Positions 1 to 8,379 of a stretch of 46,497 nucleotides of DNA are shown in pieces. The stretch covers positions 1-46,497 of the forward strand of contig JACPPB010000036.1 of the NCBI GenBank assembly GCA_016191205.1, read 5' to 3'. Position 1 is the stretch's first letter. Each line of letters begins with the position of its first letter. The stretch is from Gammaproteobacteria bacterium. Lineage in GTDB: Bacteria > Pseudomonadota > Gammaproteobacteria > Pseudomonadales > Porticoccaceae. Under the pieces are notes generated by a model that saw only the letters and a list, made by a program, of their open reading frames with translations, did not search any database and was not told where the DNA came from. A program made the position numbers and the translations under genes.

Positions 1-96
1 CGGATCATCGGAAAACACCGTGGCGTCGTCCATGCGGCCCTGGCGCAGGCGCACGCACTGGCCGTCCTTCAAATCGATGGCGGGAATGATGAGCAC
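1..96 (-). CDS. hisA: HisA, phosphoribosylformimino-AICAR isomerase (N-terminal part only)
   Basis: Only the first 32 codons lie in the window. The translation starts (V/M)[19 protein letters not shown], the classic HisA beta-1 strand with the catalytic Asp of the AIDLKDG motif. HisA isomerises ProFAR to PRFAR in histidine synthesis, just before the HisF/HisH step. The start is a GTG at 96-94, eight bases after the hisH stop, with a GAGGAT ribosome site overlapping that stop. It is the third gene of a minus-strand hisB-hisH-hisA run. Identity is secure despite truncation by the window edge. Confidence 0.9.
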   Translation of the reverse strand, partial: MLIIPAIDLKDGQCVRLRQGRMDDATVFSDDP

Positions 97-104
97 GGAA
101 ATCC

Positions 105-758
105 TCAGTTGCCGCCTTTCCAGGTGGCAAAGTTGGCCAGCAGGCGCAGGCCGTCGGTGTGGCTTTTCTCGGGGTGGAACTGCACCGCGAACAGATTGCC
201 CCGGTGCAGGGCGGCGGCGAACTGCACGCCGTAGTCGCAGGTACCCGCGATCAGATTGGCGTCGGTTTCCACCCAATAACTGTGCACGAAATAAAAACGC
301 GTGTCCTGGGCGATGCCGTGCCAGAGCGGGTGATCGACGGTCTGATGCACGACATTCCAGCCCATGTGCGGGACCTTGAGCCGCTCGCCGTCGCTATCGA
401 TCAGCGGCGAACCGAAAAACCGCACGCGGCCCGGCAACAGGCCGAGGCAGTCGACGCCGCCGCTCTCCTCGCTGTGATCCATCAATGCCTGCATGCCAAC
501 GCAGATGGCGAGCACCGGTTTCTGGGCAATGGCGGCGATCAGCGCCGAGGTAAAACCCGCCGCGCGAAACTCGCGCATGCAGTCGCCGATGGCGCCGACC
601 CCGGGGAACACCACGCGGTCGGCGCGTTCGAGTTCGCGCGGCTCGGTGGTGATGACCACGCGCGCTCCGGGCGCCACATGCTCCAGCGCCTTGGCGACCG
701 AGTGCAGGTTGCCCATGCCGTAGTCGATGACGGCGATGCGATCACGAAATTCCGTCAT
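105..758 (-). CDS. hisH: HisH, glutamine amidotransferase subunit of imidazole glycerol phosphate synthase
   Basis: A 217-residue class I glutamine amidotransferase. It opens with [14 protein letters not shown], has the nucleophile Cys at about residue 86 in AICVGMQ, and His195/Glu197 in FHPEKSH complete the triad. HisH releases ammonia from glutamine and channels it to HisF to make imidazole glycerol phosphate and AICAR. Length is normal for the family. It sits 21 bases downstream of hisB and eight bases upstream of hisA, consistent with one his transcript on the minus strand. No defects are seen. Confidence 0.97.
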   Translation of the reverse strand: MTEFRDRIAVIDYGMGNLHSVAKALEHVAPGARVVITTEPRELERADRVVFPGVGAIGDCMREFRAAGFTSALIAAIAQKPVLAICVGMQALMDHSEESGGVDCLGLLPGRVRFFGSPLIDSDGERLKVPHMGWNVVHQTVDHPLWHGIAQDTRFYFVHSYWVETDANLIAGTCDYGVQFAAALHRGNLFAVQFHPEKSHTDGLRLLANFATWKGGN

Positions 759-779
759 GGTTGGATCCGCAGGGTCGGG

Positions 780-1373
780 TTACAGGCTGCCCTTGGTGGA
801 CGGCGTGCTGTCCGCCGCGCGCGCATCGGGTGCCACGGCCGCGCGCAGCGCGCGACCAAATGCCTTGAAAACAGTCTCCACCTGATGGTGGGCGTTGTCG
901 CCGCGCAGATTGTCGATGTGCAATGTTGCACCCGCGTGATTGACGAAACCCTGAAAAAACTCGAACACCAGATCCACATCGAAATCGCCGACGCGCGCGC
1001 GGGTAAACGTCACGTCGCGCACCAGACCCGGACGGCCGGAAAAATCGATCACCACGCGCGACAGCGCCTCGTCGAGGGGAACATAGGCGTGGCCGTAGCG
1101 GCTGATGCCCTTCCGGTCGCCGAGCGCCTGCTTGACGGCCTGACCGAAGGTGATGCCGATGTCTTCCACGGTGTGGTGGGCGTCGATATGAAGATCGCCC
1201 TCGGCCTGCACCGACAGGTCGATCAGCCCGTGGCGCGCGATCTGGTCCAGCATGTGTTCGAGAAAGGGCACGCCGGTGGCGAATTCACCGCGTCCGGAGC
1301 CATCGAGATCGACACTCACCGTGATGCGGGTTTCCAGGGTATCGCGGCTGACAGTGGCGCGGCGCGGTGCCAT
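780..1373 (-). CDS. hisB: HisB, imidazoleglycerol-phosphate dehydratase (monofunctional)
   Basis: A 197-residue monofunctional IGP dehydratase. The paired metal-binding motifs are visible as HHTVED and, in the second half, the HIDNLRG...[17 protein letters not shown] block, ending in STKGSL as is usual. It dehydrates imidazole glycerol phosphate to imidazole acetol phosphate. I chose the ATG at 1373 over the upstream in-frame ATG at 1385 because GGAG at 1382-1379 lies six bases before it and 197 residues is the normal family length. It is the first gene of the his run in the window. Confidence 0.95.
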   Translation of the reverse strand: MAPRRATVSRDTLETRITVSVDLDGSGRGEFATGVPFLEHMLDQIARHGLIDLSVQAEGDLHIDAHHTVEDIGITFGQAVKQALGDRKGISRYGHAYVPLDEALSRVVIDFSGRPGLVRDVTFTRARVGDFDVDLVFEFFQGFVNHAGATLHIDNLRGDNAHHQVETVFKAFGRALRAAVAPDARAADSTPSTKGSL

Positions 1374-1432
1374 GCTGCTCTCCATGGTGTGGGCGGTTGC
1401 CCGGGGCCGCGGCCGGGGGCGGAAGGCGCGCC

Positions 1433-1440
1433 ATTATACT
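1433..1440. promoter_or_regulatory. Overlapping divergent -10 elements between hisB and the asmA-like gene
   Basis: The minus strand reads a perfect TATAAT (1438 to 1433), and the plus strand reads TATACT (1435-1440) over almost the same bases. The two genes start at 1373 (minus) and 1498 (plus). No strong -35 is visible at 17 bp on either strand, so activity is inferred from the -10 boxes and from the divergent layout only. Confidence 0.4.
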
Positions 1441-1497
1441 GGCGGCTGCAAACCCGGGCCAGCGCGGCCCGTGTACATGGAATCTCGGGAGAACGTC

Positions 1498-3585
1498 GTG
1501 CGAAAACCCGTCCGTATCGCCATCGGGTTGCTTCTGGTTCTGGTATTGCTCGTCGCCGGTGGCGCCGCGTATGTGCTGCTGGTGCTCGATCCCAACGACC
1601 TCAAGCCCCGTATCGTTGCGTTGGCGGGCAAGCAGGGCGTCGGTCTGGAAATCCAGGGCGACCTGGCGTGGCAACTGTTCCCGAGTCCGGGCGTCCGGAT
1701 CGGCCGTACCCGGGTGAGCGCCGCCGATCATCGCATTCCGGAACTGAATTTCGAGCGCGCCGCGCTGAGTCTCGACTGGCGCTCCCTGCTGCACGGTAAA
1801 CCCCGGATCAGCGCGCTGAGCATCCAGAGCGCGGACATCAGGATCGCCACCGCCACCCAGGCCGCGGTCGCGGCGGCCGCGCCGCTTGCGGCAGCCGCAG
1901 GCTCAAGCGACGCAACTGCCGCCACAACCGACGCCGGCAAAACGCCCAGCGCCATCGCGATAAGTGCCGTGGAGATCACCCAGAGCCGCGTCACCCTGAC
2001 CGGAGCGGGTGCGCCACGGGTGCTCGATAACCTGAATTTCAGCAGCCGCGACATGGTGCTCGACGGCAAACCTTTCCCGGTGCGGATCGCATTCGACTAC
2101 ACCGACCCGGCGTTGCCGATGCCTCTGGGGGTGGCGTTTGAAGCGAATGTCGGCGCGAATCAGGCGGCTCGCATAGTCGCGACCGACAATGCCCATCTGC
2201 AAGTCACTCCCACGGGGCGCACCGCCATCGACGCGCGCTGCGCGCTGCGGTTCGAGCAGGCCCGGGATCGGCTGGCGATCAGTGCTTTGCGACTGTCGAG
2301 CGGAGCACTGAGCGCCGAGAGCGATTTCGTGGTCACGGAGCTGAGCACCCTGCCCGCCGCGCGCGGCCAGCTCCGCGTACCGCCGGCCGACCCGCGACCG
2401 CTGCTCGCCGAGTGGGGAGTCCCGCTGCCACAATTCAGCGCTCCGGATGCGCTGGCCAGGGTCGGTCTCGACACTCGCTTCGCCGCAAGCGCTGAAAATC
2501 TGGAGCTGGATGAGCTGAAACTAGCCATCGACGCCACCGAAGTTCAGGGCGCGATCGAAGCCCGCCTTGCGGCGCCCCGCCAACTCAAGGCAGCGCTGCA
2601 CGGCACCCGACTCGATCTCGATCGCTACCGGACGCCGGCCAAGGACGGCGCTGCAACGGCGGGCGCGGCGCTGTTCGCGCCCCTGGCCGGACCCATCGCC
2701 TTCCTCCAGGGCGGAAATGGCACGCTCGATCTCGACTGGGATGAGCTCACGTTCGACGAGCTGCGCCTCGAAGCGATTCGCCTGCGGGTTGCTTTCGCGG
2801 GCGACGAAGTCCGGATTCACGATCTCTCCACCCGCACCCTGGGTGGCACCGCCGCGGCCAGCGCGCAATTGCACGGGGTCACCGGCAAGGCGCCGGCGGC
2901 AACCTTCAAACAGCAACTGACCGGGATTTCCCTGGCCCAGGTGCGCCAGACTCTGGCGCCCAAACTCGACCTCACCGGCACACTCGATCTGTCGCTGCAG
3001 GGGAGTGCGCGCGGCGGAACCAGCGCGGAACTCGATCGGACTCTGGATGCGAGCGGCACCTTCGGGATCAACACGCCGCATCTGGACGGAGTCAACATCG
3101 AGCGCGCCTTCTGTGACCTCGCGGCGCTGGTGGACAAGACCGACAAGCGCAAGGACTGGCCCCAGGGCACCGCGTTCAAGGATATCGCGGGAGAATTCCG
3201 CCTCGCGGGTCCGCGTCTGGTACTGGAACGGATGACCACGGGCGTCGGCAACCTCGGCCTGCGCGGCGAAGGCACCATCGACCGCAGCGCGCAGCATTAC
3301 GACATCCTCACCACCGCGCGTCTCAGCGGCGAACGCACCAGTCCGGACGGCTGCCTGGTCAAGAGCGAACGCCTGCGCGAGCGCGACATCCCGCTGCGCT
3401 GCCAAGGCAACTTCGGCAAAGACGCAGCAACCCAGTGCGCACCGGACGGCGAGCTGGTCGCGCAACTGGTGCAGGACCGGGTGCGGCAGGAACTGGACGA
3501 CAAGCACGGCCTCGGCTCGAAAAAAGCCAAAAAGGTGGAAGGCCTGCTGCGGGGTCTGCTCGGCAACAAGAAAGACCACAACTGA
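1498..3585 (+). CDS. AsmA-family inner-membrane protein
   Basis: A protein of 695 residues with one N-terminal membrane anchor (roughly residues 5-28), followed by DLKPRIVALA, the typical AsmA opening after the anchor, and a long periplasmic beta-rich region. AsmA-like proteins are thought to take part in lipid transport to, or assembly of, the outer membrane. An Ala/Thr-rich insertion lies near residues 120-145. I place the start at GTG 1498, since GGGAG at 1487-1491 sits six bases upstream; ATG 1477 is an alternative adding seven residues. Eleven bases separate it from mutY, so the two are probably co-transcribed. Family assignment is firm; substrate is unknown. Confidence 0.85.
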   Translation: MRKPVRIAIGLLLVLVLLVAGGAAYVLLVLDPNDLKPRIVALAGKQGVGLEIQGDLAWQLFPSPGVRIGRTRVSAADHRIPELNFERAALSLDWRSLLHGKPRISALSIQSADIRIATATQAAVAAAAPLAAAAGSSDATAATTDAGKTPSAIAISAVEITQSRVTLTGAGAPRVLDNLNFSSRDMVLDGKPFPVRIAFDYTDPALPMPLGVAFEANVGANQAARIVATDNAHLQVTPTGRTAIDARCALRFEQARDRLAISALRLSSGALSAESDFVVTELSTLPAARGQLRVPPADPRPLLAEWGVPLPQFSAPDALARVGLDTRFAASAENLELDELKLAIDATEVQGAIEARLAAPRQLKAALHGTRLDLDRYRTPAKDGAATAGAALFAPLAGPIAFLQGGNGTLDLDWDELTFDELRLEAIRLRVAFAGDEVRIHDLSTRTLGGTAAASAQLHGVTGKAPAATFKQQLTGISLAQVRQTLAPKLDLTGTLDLSLQGSARGGTSAELDRTLDASGTFGINTPHLDGVNIERAFCDLAALVDKTDKRKDWPQGTAFKDIAGEFRLAGPRLVLERMTTGVGNLGLRGEGTIDRSAQHYDILTTARLSGERTSPDGCLVKSERLRERDIPLRCQGNFGKDAATQCAPDGELVAQLVQDRVRQELDDKHGLGSKKAKKVEGLLRGLLGNKKDHN

Positions 3586-3596
3586 GCGCCGCGCGC

Positions 3597-4673
3597 ATGG
3601 CGGAGAGAACCCGGCGCAAGCGGACGGCAACGGCAGTGGATTTCAGCGCGCGCCTGCTCGCGTGGTTCGACCTGCATGGCCGCCACGATCTGCCCTGGCA
3701 ACGCGACCACTCGCCCTATCGGGTGTGGTTGTCGGAAATCATGTTGCAGCAGACCCAGGTCAACACCGTCATCCCCTACTTCGAGCGCTTTGTCGCGGCC
3801 TTTCCCGATGTCGCCGCGCTCGCCGCCGCACCCGTCGACAGCGTGCTGCACCATTGGACCGGTTTGGGCTACTACGCCCGCGCCCGCAATCTGCATCGCA
3901 CGGCGCGCCTGGTGACGGAGCAATATGACGGGCAGTTTCCCGCGCTACTCGACGAACTGGCCGCGCTGCCCGGCATCGGCCGCTCCACCGCCGGCGCCAT
4001 CGCCGCCATCGCGTTCGGCCAGCGCGCAGCGATTCTCGATGGCAACGTCAAGCGCGTGCTGGCCCGCCACGGCGCCATCGCGGGCTGGCCCGGGCAACCG
4101 GATGTTGCCCGCGCCCTGTGGGAAATTGCCGAGCGCTTTACCCCGACCGCGCGGGTGGCGGACTACACCCAGGCGATCATGGATCTGGGCGCCACCCTCT
4201 GCACGCGCACCCGCCCCGCCTGCGCGCGCTGTCCGGTGCGGGCCGACTGCCTGGCGCACGCCGCAGGTGTTCCGGAGCAGTACCCCGGGCGCAAACCCAA
4301 AACCGCAATGCCGATCCGTGCGACCCTGTTCCTGATCCTGCGCAATCCGGCCGGCGCAGTGCTGCTCGAACAGCGCCCACCGACCGGCATCTGGGGCGGC
4401 CTCTGGAGCTTTCCCGAATGCGCGCCGGAAGCCGACATCGCCAGCCAATGCGATGCCCTTGGCTACCGGGCGCTGAACTGGCAGGCCGGAGCAGCGCGAC
4501 GCCATGTGTTCAGCCACTACCGGCTCGACTACACGCCCGTCGTGGTCACCGTGGCCGCGGGTTTCGGAATCGCGGATGGTGATGGTAGACGCTGGGTGTT
4601 CCCCGCCTCGCCCGGCGCCCTGGGCCTGCCGGCGCCGGCCAAAAGGCTGCTCGCGGAGCTGGGCAACGCGTGA
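3597..4673 (+). CDS. mutY: MutY, A/G-specific adenine DNA glycosylase
   Basis: A 358-residue base-excision repair enzyme that removes adenine mispaired with 8-oxoguanine. Visible are Glu47 in SEIMLQQTQ, the helix-hairpin-helix LPGIGRSTAGAI at about 124-135, catalytic Asp148 in ILDGN, and the [4Fe-4S] ligands Cys202-x6-Cys209-x2-Cys212-x5-Cys218. The C-terminal third is the NUDIX-like 8-oxoG reader (EQRPPTGIWGGLWSFPE). The start at ATG 3597 follows the asmA-like gene by 11 bases. The next gene is yggX, an arrangement common in gammaproteobacteria. Confidence 0.97.
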   Translation: MAERTRRKRTATAVDFSARLLAWFDLHGRHDLPWQRDHSPYRVWLSEIMLQQTQVNTVIPYFERFVAAFPDVAALAAAPVDSVLHHWTGLGYYARARNLHRTARLVTEQYDGQFPALLDELAALPGIGRSTAGAIAAIAFGQRAAILDGNVKRVLARHGAIAGWPGQPDVARALWEIAERFTPTARVADYTQAIMDLGATLCTRTRPACARCPVRADCLAHAAGVPEQYPGRKPKTAMPIRATLFLILRNPAGAVLLEQRPPTGIWGGLWSFPECAPEADIASQCDALGYRALNWQAGAARRHVFSHYRLDYTPVVVTVAAGFGIADGDGRRWVFPASPGALGLPAPAKRLLAELGNA

Positions 4674-4770
4674 GGCGCCGGTCGAACACCTGTCCACCCG
4701 CCAGTCCCCGGCGGGCGTAAACTGGTGCGCGGGATCGGTGTGTCGGCACGCATCTTGATTGCCCCTATCC

Positions 4771-4820
4771 CGTCTGCATGCATTTTGTCCGTATGCATAC
4801 ATTTTTTCGGTATGCATCGT
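4771..4820. repeat. 19-bp direct repeats (about 2.5 copies) upstream of yggX
   Basis: Two full 19-bp copies lie end to end: cgtctgcatgcattttgtc at 4771-4789 and cgtatgcatacattttttc at 4790-4808. A partial third begins at 4809 (ggtatgcatcgt). Each copy has a TGCAT core, and the second contains the perfect palindrome GTATGCATAC. They end about 20 bases before the yggX start. The regular period and the position suggest an operator array, but this is inference. Confidence 0.55.
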
Positions 4821-4839
4821 CGTAGGAGTCCATCCACTC

Positions 4840-5112
4840 ATGAGTCGCACTGTCGTCTGCCGTAAATACCGCGAAGCACTGCCGGGGCTGGACAAGCCGC
4901 CATTTCCCGGCCCCAAGGGTCAGGAAATTTTCGACACCGTCTCGCAGCGCGCCTGGGACGCATGGCTCGCCCACCAGACCATGCTGATCAACGAAAAACG
5001 CCTGAATCTGATGGACCTCACCGCACGCGCTTACCTCAACGAACAGCGCGACAAATTCTTCGCCGGCGCGGAACACGACAGCGCCGAGGGCTATGTACCG
5101 CCTTCCCGTTAG
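4840..5112 (+). CDS. yggX: YggX, Fe(II)-trafficking protein
   Basis: A 90-residue protein that starts [10 protein letters not shown] and carries [12 protein letters not shown] and the [16 protein letters not shown] helix, as in YggX. The family protects iron-sulfur enzymes from oxidative damage and is often placed after mutY, itself an iron-sulfur enzyme. The single conserved Cys is residue 7. The start at ATG 4840 gives the usual length; TAGGAG at 4823-4828 is an acceptable ribosome site. It has its own upstream region with 19-bp repeats. Confidence 0.95.
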   Translation: MSRTVVCRKYREALPGLDKPPFPGPKGQEIFDTVSQRAWDAWLAHQTMLINEKRLNLMDLTARAYLNEQRDKFFAGAEHDSAEGYVPPSR

Positions 5113-5464
5113 CAGGTTGCTGAAAAATTGCTGCGGGCAGCATCTGCTGCGTTGCGCGGTGCTCGCTCCCTTGCCCATCGACTTGATAGGTCTCGGTCGC
5201 CGCGCGCCGTGCGCCTCGCATCTGGCCCCTTCGCGACCTTCGCCAGATTCAGCGCCTTGAACTCCGGCTTCGCGTCGCTGTGCGGATAGTGCCAACTGGC
5301 CCTGGGTCGTGACCAGGCGCCCTGCCGCCGCGCTACCTTCCGGACTATGATGTCCCCTGCGCGCGCGGATGGGCGCTGCGCGGGGCGCTTTGCATTTCGG
5401 GACCGCCACCCCCAACTTCCCCGCCATGACGCAAGCCGACGGGCCGGCAACCGGGAGTACTTCG
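5113..5464. other. Non-coding stretch between yggX and the sHsp gene
   Basis: About 350 bases with no gene I can support. The first part (5113-5250) begins ggttgctgaaaaattgctgc and has the look of dispersed gammaproteobacterial intergenic repeats that begin and end with a TTGCTGAAAAA-type sequence. I cannot find a matching inverted end here, nor a second copy in the window. CTTGAAC at 5256-5262 is close to a sigma-32 -35 box but has no convincing -10. No clear terminator follows yggX. Confidence 0.3.
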
Positions 5465-5866
5465 ATGTCATCGCGCGACATGGAAAACTGGATGTGGTCG
5501 GAGGCGGTCCGGATGCTGGACCGCGCCGAGCGCCTGCAGCGCCATTTCTTCCAGCCGGGTTCCGGCAGCCGTCCATCCCGCTGGGAGCCGCCGGTGGACG
5601 TCTACGAAACCGACAGCCATCTCTGGGTGGTGACCGCGCTGCCGGGAGTACCGCCGGAGCGGGTATCCGTGCAGGTGCAGCAGGGCGTGCTGATCGTGGC
5701 CGGCGAGCGCCGCCTGCCGGAAGCCGCCCACAGCGGACTCATGCACCGCGTCGAGATTCCCGCCGGCCGCTTCGAGCGACGCCTGGCGCTGCCGCCCCGC
5801 CCCCTGGAGCTCGCCCATCACGACCTGCTGGATGGCTGCCTGTACCTCGGTTTTCGCAAACTTTAG
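5465..5866 (+). CDS. Small heat-shock protein, Hsp20/alpha-crystallin family
   Basis: A 133-residue protein with an alpha-crystallin domain: WEPPVDVYETDSHLWVV, then the conserved ALPGVPPERVSVQVQQGVL segment and a basic region leading to the C-terminus. It lacks an obvious I-x-I tail. ATP-independent holdase activity is inferred from the family. GGGAG at 5453-5457, seven bases before ATG 5465, fixes the start; an earlier ATG at 5426 has no such site. It ends nine bases before lon, so the holdase and the protease are probably one transcript. Confidence 0.85.
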   Translation: MSSRDMENWMWSEAVRMLDRAERLQRHFFQPGSGSRPSRWEPPVDVYETDSHLWVVTALPGVPPERVSVQVQQGVLIVAGERRLPEAAHSGLMHRVEIPAGRFERRLALPPRPLELAHHDLLDGCLYLGFRKL

Positions 5867-5875
5867 TGCCACGCC

Positions 5876-8278
5876 ATGAATGACCAACAAGCACCCAAGA
5901 CCACTGAACCCGTCGCCCGCGACTGGCCCGAGGATTTTCTGATCCTGTTGCCGGTGCGCAATGTCGTGCTGTTCCCGGAGCTGGTGATGCCGCTCGCGGT
6001 GGGCCGCCCGGCGTCGATCGCGGCAGCGCAGGAAGCGATTCGCGCCGAGCGACCGGTCGGGCTGATCCTGCAACGCGATCCGGCGCTGGAGGATCCGGGT
6101 GTGGACGACATCTATCGCGTCGGCACCATCGCCAATGTGCTGCGTTTCGTCACTGGCGACGACGAACAGCACCACCTGATCTGCCAGGGGGAAGCGCGCT
6201 TCCGGATCCTGGATTTCATTCCCAGCGCGCCCTTTCTGGCCGCGCGAGTGGAACGCCTCCACGAACCGCACGCCGCCGGCGACAAGGAACTCGAAGCGCG
6301 TCTGCTCGCGCTGCGCGAACGCGCGCTCGAAGCCTTGCAACTGCTGCCCCAGACGCCCCAGGAACTGGTGAACGCCGTGCGCCTGATCACCTCCGCCGGG
6401 CTGATGGCGGACACGGTCGCCGGTTACATGGACCTCAAACCCGAGGACAAACAGGACATCCTGGAAACCCTCGACCTCAAACAGCGCATGGACAAGGTCC
6501 AGGCGTTGCTCGACTACCGGGTGGAGGTGCTCAAACTCTCGCAGAAGATCCACCAGCAGACCCGCGAGCGGATGAGCGAGCGCCAGCGCGAGGCCGTGCT
6601 GCGGGAACAGATGCGCTCGATCCAGCAGGAACTGGGCGAAGGCGAGGAACGCGGTGCCGAAATCCGCGAACTGACCGCGGCCGTGGAACGGGCCGGCATG
6701 CCGGAGGAAGCCAACACGCAGGCGCTGCGGGAGATCAAGCGCCTGGAGCGCATGCCCGAGGCGGCGGCGGAATACTCCATGGTACGCACCTATCTGGAGT
6801 GGCTGACCGAGCTGCCCTGGTCGCAAGAGTCCGAGGACAAGATCGATATCGAAGCGGCCCGCAAGGTGCTCGACGAGGATCATTACGGCCTCGACAAGAT
6901 CAAGCGGCGCATCCTCGAACATCTGGCGGTGCACAAGCTCAACCCCAGGGGCAAAAGCCCGATCCTGTGTTTCGTGGGGCCGCCCGGCGTCGGCAAGACT
7001 TCGCTGGGGCAGAGTATCGCGCGCGCCATGGGCCGCCAGTTCCAGCGTATTGCGCTCGGCGGTGTCCACGACGAAGCCGAGATTCGCGGCCATCGGCGCA
7101 CCTATATCGGCGCCCTGCCCGGCAACATCATCCAGGGCATCCGCAAGGCCGGCACCCGCAATCCGGTGTTCATGCTCGACGAGATGGACAAGCTGAGCGC
7201 GAGCTTCCACGGCGATCCCGCCTCGGCGCTGCTGGAAGTGCTGGACCCGGAACAGAACGCCACCTTTCGCGACAATTATCTGGGCGTGCCCTTCGACCTC
7301 TCCCACGCCATGTTCATTGGCACCGCCAATGTCCTCGACCAGATTCCCGGTCCGCTGCGCGACCGCATGGAGGTGATCGAACTGCCGGGCTACACGCGCG
7401 AGGAAAAGATCGAGATCGCGCGCCGCTACCTGGTGGGGCGCCAATTGCAGGCGGCGGGGCTCGGCGCCGAACAGTGCCGCATCGGCGACGCCGCGCTGTC
7501 GCAGCTCGTCGCCGACTACACCCGCGAAGCCGGCTGTCGCAATCTCGAGCGCGAGATCGGCGCCGTGGTGCGCCATGTCGCCGTGCGCATCGCCGCGGGT
7601 ACCATCGAGCGCGCCGAGATCGGCCCGGACGACCTGCGCGCCATCCTGGGACCACCGCGCTTCGAGGATGAACTGGCAATGCGCACCAGCGTGCCGGGCG
7701 TCGCGACGGGGCTCGCCTGGACACCCGCCGGTGGCGACATCCTGTTCATCGAGGCGAGCCGCGCACCGGGCAACGGCCGCCTGATCCTCACCGGCCAACT
7801 CGGCGACGTCATGAAGGAGAGCGCCCAGGCCGCGCTCACCCTGATCAAGGGACGCGCCGCGAGCCTGGGACTGGCGCCGGATCTGTTCGAAACCAGCGAC
7901 ATTCACATCCATGTGCCCGCCGGCGCCATTCCCAAGGACGGACCCAGCGCCGGCGTGGCCCTGTATATCGCCCTGGTGTCGCTGCTCACCAACCGCACCA
8001 TCCGACCCGAGCTCGCGATGACCGGCGAGATCACCCTGCGCGGCCTGGTACTGCCGGTCGGGGGCATCAAGGAAAAAACCCTGGCCGCGTTGCGCGCCGG
8101 CATCAAGACCGTGCTGCTGCCCGCCCGCAACCAGAAGGACGCGGAAGAGATTCCCGAAAGCGCGCGGCGCCAGCTCGATCTGCACTGGATTGCGCGCGTC
8201 GACGAGGCGGAGGCGCTGGCACTGGCGGCGCCGGCGGAACCGCAAGATCCTGTGGAGGCCGCTGGGGGAACCGTCTAG
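5876..8278 (+). CDS. lon: Lon, ATP-dependent protease La
   Basis: An 800-residue LonA protease. It has the N-terminal substrate-binding domain (LPVRNVVLFPELVMPLAVGR), an AAA+ module with Walker A GPPGVGKT at 368-375, Walker B FMLDEMDK, and a C-terminal peptidase with Ser691 in PKDGPSAG and Lys734 in GGIKEK forming the Ser-Lys dyad. It degrades misfolded and regulatory proteins in the cytoplasm. Full length and intact. It is directly downstream of an sHsp gene, suggesting shared heat-shock control, although no clear sigma-32 promoter was found. Confidence 0.97.
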   Translation: MNDQQAPKTTEPVARDWPEDFLILLPVRNVVLFPELVMPLAVGRPASIAAAQEAIRAERPVGLILQRDPALEDPGVDDIYRVGTIANVLRFVTGDDEQHHLICQGEARFRILDFIPSAPFLAARVERLHEPHAAGDKELEARLLALRERALEALQLLPQTPQELVNAVRLITSAGLMADTVAGYMDLKPEDKQDILETLDLKQRMDKVQALLDYRVEVLKLSQKIHQQTRERMSERQREAVLREQMRSIQQELGEGEERGAEIRELTAAVERAGMPEEANTQALREIKRLERMPEAAAEYSMVRTYLEWLTELPWSQESEDKIDIEAARKVLDEDHYGLDKIKRRILEHLAVHKLNPRGKSPILCFVGPPGVGKTSLGQSIARAMGRQFQRIALGGVHDEAEIRGHRRTYIGALPGNIIQGIRKAGTRNPVFMLDEMDKLSASFHGDPASALLEVLDPEQNATFRDNYLGVPFDLSHAMFIGTANVLDQIPGPLRDRMEVIELPGYTREEKIEIARRYLVGRQLQAAGLGAEQCRIGDAALSQLVADYTREAGCRNLEREIGAVVRHVAVRIAAGTIERAEIGPDDLRAILGPPRFEDELAMRTSVPGVATGLAWTPAGGDILFIEASRAPGNGRLILTGQLGDVMKESAQAALTLIKGRAASLGLAPDLFETSDIHIHVPAGAIPKDGPSAGVALYIALVSLLTNRTIRPELAMTGEITLRGLVLPVGGIKEKTLAALRAGIKTVLLPARNQKDAEEIPESARRQLDLHWIARVDEAEALALAAPAEPQDPVEAAGGTV

Positions 8279-8379
8279 CGGTGCCCGCGTGGACCTCCGT
8301 CCACTCCGGGTTCGCCCCGAGGAAACACCCGAGCCACGCGCTGCCAAACCTGATTGCCAGCAGCACGTTGAACGCAGCT

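Noticed and set aside
159..1799. A 546-codon plus-strand frame across hisH and hisB
   Set aside because: It is the antisense of conserved his genes and has no recognisable domain.
8279..8379. Terminator between lon and the convergent MFS gene
   Set aside because: Only short or mismatched stems (for example gtggac/gtccac) are visible, without T runs.
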